NCBI GenBank assembly: GCA_019136545.1 | Contig: JAGVUA010000023.1 | Location: forward strand, 1 to 57,797 | Direction of reading: 5' to 3' | Length of the DNA: 57,797 nt | Source of the DNA: Betaproteobacteria bacterium | Lineage (GTDB): Bacteria > Pseudomonadota > Gammaproteobacteria > Burkholderiales > Rhodocyclaceae | Shown: positions 1-6,172 of the stretch, piece by piece | Layout: each line of letters begins with the position of its first letter | Numbering within the stretch: position 1 is the stretch's first letter | The notes under the pieces: generated by a model | Databases searched by the model: none | Seen by the model: the letters and a program-made list of their open reading frames with translations, nothing else | What the model was told of the DNA's origin: nothing | Translations under genes and position numbers: made by a program

Positions 1-60
1 CAGGTACATAGTATCACTTCCGGAAAATTTCGCTAGGCCGGAAGATGACAAAATACTCAG

Positions 61-105
61 ATGGGGTGCAAGGGGTAGCGAGTTCGAATCCCGCCGCCCC
101 GACCA
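61..105 (+). pseudogene. 3' half of a tRNA-Pro(GGG) gene, likely attachment-site remnant
   Basis: The bases fit positions 32 to 76 of a proline tRNA exactly in register: anticodon loop with GGG at 63-65, T loop TTCGAAT at 83-89, acceptor strand CGCCCCG at 95-101, discriminator A and an encoded CCA at 103-105. The matching 5' acceptor strand (CGGGGCG) and D arm are absent from bases 1-60, and the bases just before the loop do not pair with the 3' anticodon stem. The T stem has an A-C mismatch (81/91) and position 48 is A rather than C, so the copy looks decayed. A tRNA 3' end without its 5' half is what integration of an island into a tRNA gene leaves behind. An intron-split tRNA is the alternative; the 5' half would then lie outside the window. 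Confidence 0.6.
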
Positions 106-115
106 AGATTACAAT

Positions 116-149
116 AGGCTTTCCGGTTCATCGCCGGAAAGCCTTTTTT
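116..149 (+). terminator. Rho-independent terminator after the tRNA-Pro fragment
   Basis: Perfect 11-base-pair stem (116-126 with 134-144, AGGCTTTCCGG and its complement), 7-base loop and a run of T at 144-149. It lies 11 bases after the CCA end, as expected for a tRNA transcript terminator. Confidence 0.85.
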
Positions 150-274
150 CTTAATCCCTACCTCTGCCGCTCCTCCCGCGGAAACGTCTCCTTACAATTC
201 GGCGTCGGCAACTTGTTCAGCGCCCTCGTTATTGGGAGCAAGCGCATGTGCGCTGTTTACTCAGGAGAAGATTC

Positions 275-490
275 ATGAACAAGCTGCTTACCGCTCTTAT
301 CGTTGTTGGCCTGTCGTCGAGCGTGATGGCCCAAACGGCTACGTCGGCGCCCGCGGCTCCTGCGGCCACAACTCCTGCCGCCGTCGAGAAGGCTCCGGCA
401 ACGGCGGGCGAGCATAAGACTGTCGCTAAGCATACCGCCAAGCACACCAAGCACAAGAAGACGGCGACGACCAAGGCGCCGAAGCGGTAA
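275..490 (+). CDS. Small secreted Ala/Lys/His-rich protein
   Basis: Predicted 71-residue protein of unknown function. Residues 1-19 form a Sec signal peptide: MNK start, hydrophobic core LLTALIVVGL, then SSVMA before Q20. The mature part is low complexity: an Ala/Pro/Thr-rich half (20-45) and a Lys/His/Thr-rich tail (48-71) with repeated KHT units, so it is strongly basic. AGGAG sits 8 bases before this ATG; an upstream in-frame ATG at 248 would bury the signal peptide. The composition resembles acid-shock or histone-H1-like periplasmic proteins, but no family can be assigned. It stands alone between two terminators. Confidence 0.7.
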   Translation: MNKLLTALIVVGLSSSVMAQTATSAPAAPAATTPAAVEKAPATAGEHKTVAKHTAKHTKHKKTATTKAPKR

Positions 491-899
491 ATCGAGCGTC
501 TCGTGGTTGCATCTGGCTGGCCGCGCTACCAGGAACGCGCAAAGACGATTGCCATCGTCGCAACCGTCGATACGGCCGCAACCCCGACCCCAAGGGAATG
601 ATCAACCGTCTGCTGGTAACGGAATGCGCTGCTTACACGCGGTTACGAAGACATACAGAACTGAAATGTTTTTGACGGAAGCACGGCATAAAGTTTGCGG
701 CGTAGGTCCTTCCTCCTGAGGGTTGTTTCTGACCTTCATCTTCCCCGGCTCATTCCCCCTGAGCCGGGGTTTTTCCCTCTCAGTCGTCACGAAAGGCATT
801 GCCTCTCAACCCGCATTGGCTGGCGCCTGAAATGAGCGTGTGGATGCGCTTGCAGCTCTTCTCAACGGCAGGGCGCAGGCGAGAGGGGACCTGTTGTGA
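491..899. other. Intergenic stretch; possible small RNA near 650-774
   Basis: No convincing protein gene. A 70-codon reading frame at 507-719 has no ribosome site and an arginine/proline-rich translation typical of a chance frame. The 3' part holds a CU-rich anti-Shine-Dalgarno-like run at 708-717 (CCTTCCTCCT) followed by a strong terminator at 743-774, a layout seen in trans-acting small RNAs. I see no clean promoter, so this is only a possibility. Confidence 0.3.
743..774 (+). terminator. Rho-independent terminator
   Basis: Perfect 10-base-pair GC-rich stem (743-752 with 760-769, CCCCGGCTCA and its complement), 7-base loop and a T run at 770-774. It would end either the small secreted-protein transcript or a small RNA from the preceding intergenic stretch. 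Confidence 0.8.
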
Positions 900-989
900 T
901 GGCGGTGGGTCAGGGATTCGAACCCTGGAAGGACTTGCATCCTTGCTAGTTTTCAAGACTAGTGCATTCAACCGCTCTGCCAACCCACC
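900..989 (-). tRNA. serT: tRNA-Ser(UGA)
   Basis: Read on the minus strand it begins GGTGGGT, and the 3' strand ACCCACC is followed by discriminator G and an encoded CCA ending at 900. The anticodon stem-loop has arms CTAGT and ACTAG with TGA at the anticodon. A long variable arm and the T loop TTCGAAT complete a class II serine tRNA of 90 bases. It reads codons UCA, UCG and probably UCU. Confidence 0.95.
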
Positions 990-1203
990 TAGTTCCTTGA
1001 TGCGCCAAGCGTCTGCTAAACGGCTCCAAAGTGCCTCGGTACGGACGCTTGCAGCGCGTTGTTGTTTGTCTTGCTCGATTTGCAGCTACTCGAGCGCAAG
1101 TTCTTTTTAAGACCCGCGCCGTGCGCCGACTCGGCCATACCTCCTTTTTCCGATGCCTGGATGCGAGGTCCGGATTCCGGCGCGCCAATTGCTTTGTCGA
1201 ATA

Positions 1204-1665
1204 TTACTCGGGTTCGTCCCGATCGCCTCGGGTCGCATCGGCCCAGCAGTTGGGGGTCTCATAGATTCGGACTCGTTGCAGACGCAGCTGATTGCCGAGC
1301 GTGGCCTGATATACGGGATCGAGGATTGCAAAAGCCATGCTTGCAAGGTTTTCGGCGGTGGGAACTTTATCGAGGACGACGGTTTTGTGCCCCGGCATGG
1401 AATTCAGGAAAGTCAGTACCGGCGTATCGCCGCGATAGACCAGGAAAGCATGGTCCCAGGCATCGACAACCTGGGTCTTGGCCAATTGCTTGATACGGGA
1501 GAAGTCCATGACCATGCCATTTTCGGCAACGCCGTCAGCTTGCACCGTGGTGCCAATCAAAGTGATTTCGATGGCGTAACGATGACCATGCAGATGACGA
1601 CATTGGCTTTTGTGATCGGGGATGCGGTGACCGGCATCGAACTCGAGGCGGCGGGTGATTTGCAT
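1204..1665 (-). CDS. queD: 6-carboxytetrahydropterin synthase (QueD)
   Basis: 153 residues, the usual size of the QueD/PTPS family. QueD converts 7,8-dihydroneopterin triphosphate to 6-carboxytetrahydropterin, the second step of queuosine biosynthesis. The zinc ligands are visible as His13 (in AGHR) and His26 and His28 (in HLHGH), with the catalytic Cys22 just before. The start is the ATG in front of QITRRLEF, because upstream in-frame codons give a low-quality arginine-rich extension. It is divergent from the radical SAM gene 73 bases away. No queC or queE is present here. A true 6-pyruvoyl-tetrahydropterin synthase is less likely in this type of bacterium. Confidence 0.88.
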   Translation of the reverse strand: MQITRRLEFDAGHRIPDHKSQCRHLHGHRYAIEITLIGTTVQADGVAENGMVMDFSRIKQLAKTQVVDAWDHAFLVYRGDTPVLTFLNSMPGHKTVVLDKVPTAENLASMAFAILDPVYQATLGNQLRLQRVRIYETPNCWADATRGDRDEPE

Positions 1666-1738
1666 GGGGGCGGCTGCATGGTGGAAAGCTGAGGCATTAT
1701 ATCGTCTGGGCAAGATTGCCCCGGAAGCGCCAACAACG

Positions 1739-2590
1739 ATGCCGCAGCGCCCCATCATCCTTTCGACCACAGACCATTCGCGCGAAAGCGCGGGCATGAC
1801 TTATGTGTATCCCGTGGTGTCGCGCCGGGCGGGCGGAGTATCGATCGGCATCAACCTCAATCCCAACAATGCCTGCAACTGGCATTGCATTTACTGCCAG
1901 GTCCCCAATCTGACACGGGGCGGTCCGCCGCCGATCGATCTTGGCTTGTTGGCGCGCGAACTTGACGCGATGCTGGAAGATCTCATCACCGGCGACTTTC
2001 TCGAGCGGCGGGTGCCGACGGGACAGCGCCGGCTGGTCGATATTGCTTTCTCGGGAAATGGCGAACCCACCAGCGCCCGTGAGTTTCCCGACGCGGTAAT
2101 GGTGGCGCGTGACGCCATCTCGCGTTATCGCTTGTCCGATAGTGTCAAGTTGCGCCTGATTACCAACGGCAGTCTGATCGACCGTCGTGCGGTAAGGCAT
2201 GGGCTCGAAAACCTTGCCAGGGCGCGAGGAGAAGTCTGGTTCAAGGTGGACGCGGCCGATGCCCGCTCGCTGGCGCGCATCAATGGCACGCGGGCCGAGG
2301 TTGCCGCCATCCGGCGGCGGTTGGAAGAATGCAGCGCGATTTGTTCCACCTGGGTGCAGACCTGTCTATTCGAGCTCGACGGACACTCGTTATCACCGGT
2401 TGAGCTTAACGCCTTGGTCAGTTTTCTTGCTGCCCAACGGGGCGTTATTCGCGGGGTCCGTCTTTACGGACTGGCCCGCCCGTCAGCCCAGATTGATGCG
2501 CCTCGGCTGAGTCCGGCTCCAGAAGCGTGGCTATATCAGGTAGCCAGCCGTTTGCGCGATCAGGGCCTGACGGTGGAAGTCAGTCCCTGA
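1739..2590 (+). CDS. Radical SAM protein, function unknown
   Basis: 283 residues from the ATG before PQRPII. The radical SAM cluster motif CNWHCIYC (CX3CX2C) lies near residue 45 and should bind a [4Fe-4S] cluster and S-adenosylmethionine. An AFSGNGEPT-type segment near residue 102 matches the glycine-rich SAM-binding region. The family resembles the COG0731-like radical SAM proteins found widely in betaproteobacteria, whose substrate I do not know. It is not QueE, which is shorter, although the divergent neighbour is queD. An in-frame ATG at 1796 is a shorter alternative start, but the STTDHSR segment before it looks conserved in relatives, from memory. Confidence 0.75.
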   Translation: MPQRPIILSTTDHSRESAGMTYVYPVVSRRAGGVSIGINLNPNNACNWHCIYCQVPNLTRGGPPPIDLGLLARELDAMLEDLITGDFLERRVPTGQRRLVDIAFSGNGEPTSAREFPDAVMVARDAISRYRLSDSVKLRLITNGSLIDRRAVRHGLENLARARGEVWFKVDAADARSLARINGTRAEVAAIRRRLEECSAICSTWVQTCLFELDGHSLSPVELNALVSFLAAQRGVIRGVRLYGLARPSAQIDAPRLSPAPEAWLYQVASRLRDQGLTVEVSP

Positions 2591-2608
2591 TCAAATTTGG
2601 CAATTAGC

Positions 2609-2905
2609 TCATCCGCCTTTCTTTTGCGATGCGCGTGCCAGTTTCTTCAGGCTCTTGAACAAATTTGAATCATTGCTCTTGAGGTATTCGACCACCTCGA
2701 AGTCCTCACGCTTGATCTTGGCGATATCGATCTGCTCGACATGAACCAGGCGCAGGAGTTGCTGTACGGGTCTAGGAATGTTGCGACCGCTTTCATAGCG
2801 GGAGCCGCCGCTTTGCGTGACACCAAGCCTGGACCAGAATTGCTGCTGGTTCATGCCGAGCTTGCGACGTATTTCGCGTACATCAAGTTTCTCTGTCGCC
2901 TTCAT
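2609..2905 (-). CDS. XRE-family helix-turn-helix regulator
   Basis: 98 residues. A helix-turn-helix of the lambda Cro/XRE type spans about residues 8-55: VREIRRKLGMNQQQF is the first helix pair and VTQSGGSRYESGR the recognition part. A lysine-rich tail follows. The size and style resemble antitoxin-type or small autoregulated repressors, but no toxin gene is adjacent: the convergent neighbour is the radical SAM gene, and lysC lies behind on the other strand. The start ATG is preceded by a purine-rich AAGGAAAGG stretch. A long dyad at 2939-2976 is a likely operator for autoregulation. Confidence 0.7.
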   Translation of the reverse strand: MKATEKLDVREIRRKLGMNQQQFWSRLGVTQSGGSRYESGRNIPRPVQQLLRLVHVEQIDIAKIKREDFEVVEYLKSNDSNLFKSLKKLARASQKKGG

Positions 2906-2938
2906 GTCTGCCTGCCTTTCCTTTTATAAGATGAATAG

Positions 2939-2976
2939 ATATGACGACAGTGAATAGCCTATTACTGAAGTCATAT
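2939..2976. promoter_or_regulatory. Long dyad, candidate operator of the XRE gene
   Basis: Outer arms ATATGAC (2939-2945) and GTCATAT (2970-2976) are perfect complements. An inner pair, CAGTGAATAG and CTATTACTG, is complementary except for one extra base. The dyad starts 34 bases upstream of the XRE start codon, where a repressor site would overlap the promoter. It could also affect lysC on the other strand. Confidence 0.45.
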
Positions 2977-3086
2977 GTCGCAAAGCATAGCCAATATTTC
3001 AATGCCATACAAGCCCATGTGGCGCTTGGAGCCCCAAATTTGCTGCTGGCGGTCTTCCGCATCCCAGCCGAACAGGCAAGAGCCGT

Positions 3087-3092
3087 TATAAT
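3087..3092 (+). promoter_or_regulatory. Possible -10 box of the lysC promoter
   Basis: A consensus TATAAT lies 36 bases before the lysC ATG. No good -35 hexamer is found at the right distance, so the call is tentative. No lysine riboswitch-like structure is apparent in the short leader. Confidence 0.35.
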
Positions 3093-3127
3093 CGGACGAC
3101 AGATAAATTAGCGGGGCTGCACGGGAA

Positions 3128-4369
3128 ATGGCATTGATTGTTCAGAAGTATGGTGGTACTTCGATGGGCTCGCCCGAGCGTATTCGCGGTGTTGCCAGGC
3201 GCGTGGCGCGGTGGAAGGCGCAGGGGAATCAACTGGTTGTCGTGGTGTCGGCAATGAGCGGCGAAACCAACCGCCTGATCGCGCTGGCCAAGGATGTTTC
3301 GCCCCAGCCCGATCCGCGCGAACTCGATGTCATGGTGTCCACGGGCGAACAGGTCACCATCGCGCTGTTGGCCATGGCGCTCAAGGATCTCGGCTTGAAG
3401 GCAAAGAGTTACACGGGCGGCCAGGTCAAGGTATTGACCGACAGCACCTTCACGAAGGCCCGCATTCTCGATATCGAGGGCGACAATATCCGCCGCGATC
3501 TCGGCCAAGACACGGTCGTCATCGTTGCCGGTTTCCAAGGGATGGACGAGGCGGGCAACATCACCACGCTCGGCCGCGGCGGCTCCGACACCTCGGGCGT
3601 TGCGCTGGCCGCCGCGCTCAAGGCGGACGAGTGCCAGATCTACACGGATGTTGACGGCGTCTATACCACCGATCCGCGGATTGTTCCGGAAGCGCGCAAG
3701 CTCGAGCGCGTTACCTTCGAAGAGATGCTGGAAATGGCCAGCCTGGGATCGAAGGTCTTGCAGATTCGCTCGGTGGAATTCGCCGGCAAGTACAAGGTCA
3801 AGCTACGCGTGCTGTCCAGCTTCGAGGAAGAGGGCAAGGAAACCAACGGCACGCTGATCACTTTCGAGGAAGATACCCAGATGGAACAACCAATCATTTC
3901 CGGCATCGCCTTCAATCGCGACGAGGCCAAGCTGACTGTCCTCGGCGTGCCCGATCGTCCCGGCATCGCCTACCAGATCCTCGGCCCGATTGCCGATGCG
4001 AACATCGACGTCGACGTGATTATCCAGAACGTCGGCCACGACGGCACGACGGACTTCTCCTTCACGGTACCGCGCGGCGAATTCGCCCGCGCCAGGAAGA
4101 TTCTCGACGAGCAGATCAAGCCTCATGTTGGCGCCCGCGCCATCGAAGGCGACAACCGGATTTGCAAGGTGTCGGCGGTCGGTGTCGGCATGCGCTCGCA
4201 TCCGGGTGTTGCCAGCAAGATGTTCCGGGTATTGGCGGAGGAAGGCATCAACATCCAGATGATCTCCACGTCGGAAATCAAGATTTCGGTGGTCGTCGAC
4301 GAAAAGTATCTCGAGCTGGCCGTGCGCGTGTTGCATCGCGCCTTCGGCTTGGATCAGGTGGCAGCCTGA
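3128..4369 (+). CDS. lysC: Aspartate kinase
   Basis: 413 residues, typical of the single-domain aspartokinases of betaproteobacteria. It phosphorylates L-aspartate with ATP, the first step towards lysine, threonine, methionine and diaminopimelate. The kinase domain opens with the KYGGTS motif (residues 7-12) and holds GRGGSDT near 155. Two ACT domains from about residue 265 (LTVLGVPDRPG, then VGVGMRSHPGVA) form the regulatory part, usually inhibited by lysine and/or threonine. An internal start for a separate regulatory subunit is known in relatives but cannot be judged here. dapB, which acts later in the same pathway, lies at 14934. Confidence 0.95.
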   Translation: MALIVQKYGGTSMGSPERIRGVARRVARWKAQGNQLVVVVSAMSGETNRLIALAKDVSPQPDPRELDVMVSTGEQVTIALLAMALKDLGLKAKSYTGGQVKVLTDSTFTKARILDIEGDNIRRDLGQDTVVIVAGFQGMDEAGNITTLGRGGSDTSGVALAAALKADECQIYTDVDGVYTTDPRIVPEARKLERVTFEEMLEMASLGSKVLQIRSVEFAGKYKVKLRVLSSFEEEGKETNGTLITFEEDTQMEQPIISGIAFNRDEAKLTVLGVPDRPGIAYQILGPIADANIDVDVIIQNVGHDGTTDFSFTVPRGEFARARKILDEQIKPHVGARAIEGDNRICKVSAVGVGMRSHPGVASKMFRVLAEEGINIQMISTSEIKISVVVDEKYLELAVRVLHRAFGLDQVAA

Positions 4370-4413
4370 GTTTGACCCAAGGGGCGCGGAACGAGTATCA
4401 TCACGCTCCTTCC

Positions 4414-4506
4414 GGAGAAGTGGCCGAGTGGTCGAAGGCACTCCCCTGCTAAGGGAGCATGCGGTCAAAAACTGCATCGAGGGTTCGAATCCCTCCTTCT
4501 CCGCCA
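4414..4506 (+). tRNA. serX: tRNA-Ser(GCU)
   Basis: Class II serine tRNA of 93 bases. The acceptor strands GGAGAAG and CTTCTCC pair, followed by discriminator G and an encoded CCA at 4504-4506. The anticodon arms CTCCC and GGGAG enclose GCT at 4448-4450. A long variable arm and a TTCGAAT T loop are present. It reads AGU and AGC codons and follows lysC by 44 bases. Confidence 0.95.
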
Positions 4507-4516
4507 GGATTTCTGG

Positions 4517-4912
4517 CTAAACCGGTTTGAGAAAGTTCTGATATTTCTCGCTCGACTCGACGATGTGCCCGACCCACCACAGGGCCAGGAATCTGTGGAG
4601 TTCGATTCTGTCAAAGTTTGCCGTGGTGACGATCTCGGCTGCCAGGTAATCGAATTCTTCGCGCTCTTCCTGGTGATCTTCGAGTTCCGGATAGCCGCTG
4701 CTGGCAAGTAGCGCCGCTTCGGCCGCGAAGTGCTCGCGGGCGAAGACCATCAGTTCGTCGAAGGTGTCGAGAAATTTTTGCTGGCTTGCCTCGCTGTCGT
4801 CGGCAAGACAGTCGGCCAGGGTATTGCAGCGCGCCAGGAGCTCCCGGTGTTGATGGTCGAGGGTTTCGTTACCAACACTGTAGCGGGGTTCCCATTCCAC
4901 CCTATTCGGCAT
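4517..4912 (-). CDS. Hemerythrin-like protein with two iron ligands replaced
   Basis: 131 residues, the size of a single bacteriohemerythrin domain, a four-helix bundle that normally binds a di-iron centre and O2. Ligands that can be placed are His22 (DHQH), His61 and Glu65 (HFAAE), His80 and His116 (WWVGHI). The usual HX3H partner of His80 is Arg84, and the final Asp of HI-X3-D is Ser121, so two of seven ligands are missing and a full di-iron site is doubtful. The start is the ATG with GGAGA 9 bases upstream; a TTG two codons earlier is less likely. It is the last gene of the five-gene redox operon, 30 bases after the orphan gene. Confidence 0.75.
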   Translation of the reverse strand: MPNRVEWEPRYSVGNETLDHQHRELLARCNTLADCLADDSEASQQKFLDTFDELMVFAREHFAAEAALLASSGYPELEDHQEEREEFDYLAAEIVTTANFDRIELHRFLALWWVGHIVESSEKYQNFLKPV

Positions 4913-4942
4913 GGCCAATCTCCAATGGCGGAAAGTTGTCGG

Positions 4943-5371
4943 TCAGAAGCCCAGCGACTCGACGACAACGACAAGATCGGCAAAGCTGGCGGATTCAAGC
5001 TTTGCGGCGAGTGCGGCTTTATCGAGCCCATCGCACTCGAATTTGGTTAGGCTGACTTCGAACGGCAGTTCGCGAATCTCCAGCGGCGACATGAAGCCGA
5101 TATTGCAGATGTGGGCGATGCACTGACGCTCCGGTTCGGAGAGTTCGAGGCCGTGATGTCGCAATAGCTCAAGATAGCGCTCGGCGGTGCGGTTCAGTTT
5201 GCCGCTGATCTCCATGGTGTTCTTCTGGCCATCCGTGAGGATGGCCAGGGGTGGCCCGAAAAAGACGGGCGTCTTGCCGACATGACGCGTCTTTTCTTCG
5301 CGCGTGAGCGCAGGGGCGACCCAAGCAGGATCGCCCCTGGCCGGCTTCTGGTTTTCAGCGGCGTCCGACAT
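4943..5371 (-). CDS. Orphan protein of the redox operon
   Basis: 142 residues, family not recognised. The start ATG overlaps the stop of the cytochrome gene (TGATG), showing translational coupling. Residues 1-50 are proline- and charge-rich and probably unstructured. Residues 53-142 look like a compact helical domain with a CX4C pair (Cys84, Cys89) and a lone Cys113. There is no signal peptide or membrane segment, so it should be cytoplasmic, unlike the exported cytochrome. An in-frame ATG at 5215 would give a 90-residue version holding only the ordered part. The context suggests a maturation, regulatory or sulfur/thiol-handling partner of the complex; that is inference. Confidence 0.6.
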   Translation of the reverse strand: MSDAAENQKPARGDPAWVAPALTREEKTRHVGKTPVFFGPPLAILTDGQKNTMEISGKLNRTAERYLELLRHHGLELSEPERQCIAHICNIGFMSPLEIRELPFEVSLTKFECDGLDKAALAAKLESASFADLVVVVESLGF

Positions 5372-6171
5372 CAGTGCGCAATCGGATGCACTTTTTCGTA
5401 ATTGGCATCCTTCATGCCTTTGGGCAGCTGCGGGGGCGACTCGGGTTGCAACTGTACAAAGCCCCGGTTGCGGGCCCCATCCTGCACGTTGTGCGGGTTG
5501 TGGCACTCGGTGCAGACGAACCAGCGCTTCTTGCCCGTGCTGGCGAATTCGCCGATCCGCTTGCCGTGGATGCCATCCCGCCAGTCGCGCAATTTGTCGC
5601 CATGGCACTTGCCACACAACAGCTGCGGCTGGTCGAAGCTGACCGGATCGCCGAAATTGTCGACCAGCATGTTGCGCTTGGTCGTATGGTGGCAATCCAG
5701 GCACCAGATGCGGCCGCGGCCGTGCTGCAAATCCTTGACGTCGGGCAACAGGCTCTCCATGGTCGGGATCGGCGTCGGCTTCTTGTCCTTCGGCAGCGTC
5801 GGCGGACTGAACTTGGGCCCGACGCCGTTATGGCAGGCGGTACCGCACATTGGCAGGATGGAGAGCTTCTCCGAGCGTGGTTTGACGAGCGCATGCCCTT
5901 CCGGGATCTTGTCGAGCATCGGCATCTTGCCCATCGGGACGGTGCCTTCGTACGGGTCGCCGTACCAGAGCGCCGCGCCGGTCTTTGGCGAGCACTTGAC
6001 GTTGGGCCAGCCTGGCTTGATCTCGCGCTTGGTGATCTCGGAAGCGCCCTTGCGGCTCTCGAAGCAGACCTCTTCCTTCTTCTCCGCGTCCTGCGCGAAG
6101 GCGGTAGCGGCGATTCCGCAGCAGAACGCGATGATCATCGTATGGAATGCAAGTTTTTTCATGATCGTCAT
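5371..6171 (-). CDS. Periplasmic multihaem cytochrome c, one CX3CH site
   Basis: 266 residues with a Sec signal peptide (about residues 1-26, ending TAFAQ). Three standard haem c sites occur at Cys157-His161 (CLDCH), Cys186-His190 (CGKCH) and Cys220-His224 (CTECH). A fourth, CGTACH at 109-114, has three residues between the cysteines. A Cys pair at 36 and 60 is extra. It is most likely the electron acceptor or donor on the periplasmic side for the NrfD/ferredoxin pair upstream. It is much longer than DsrJ (128 residues here) and not an obvious copy of it. ATG at 6162 is an alternative start. It sits one base after the NrfD gene. Confidence 0.8.
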   Translation of the reverse strand: MTIMKKLAFHTMIIAFCCGIAATAFAQDAEKKEEVCFESRKGASEITKREIKPGWPNVKCSPKTGAALWYGDPYEGTVPMGKMPMLDKIPEGHALVKPRSEKLSILPMCGTACHNGVGPKFSPPTLPKDKKPTPIPTMESLLPDVKDLQHGRGRIWCLDCHHTTKRNMLVDNFGDPVSFDQPQLLCGKCHGDKLRDWRDGIHGKRIGEFASTGKKRWFVCTECHNPHNVQDGARNRGFVQLQPESPPQLPKGMKDANYEKVHPIAH

Positions 6172-6172
6172 C

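Noticed and set aside
1-60. Group I intron 3' end before the tRNA-Pro fragment
   Set aside because: Conserved core elements could not be identified with confidence in 60 bases, and the T stem of the fragment is mismatched, so a decayed integration remnant is preferred; kept as an alternative only.
1016-1138. Possible 40-residue open frame on the minus strand between queD and tRNA-Ser
   Set aside because: A GGAGG lies only one base before the ATG, too close to work well, and the translation has no recognisable feature. The remainder of 990-1203 shows nothing else.
2906-3127. Lysine riboswitch before lysC
   Set aside because: The leader after the likely -10 box is about 30 bases, far too short, and no conserved junction is visible.
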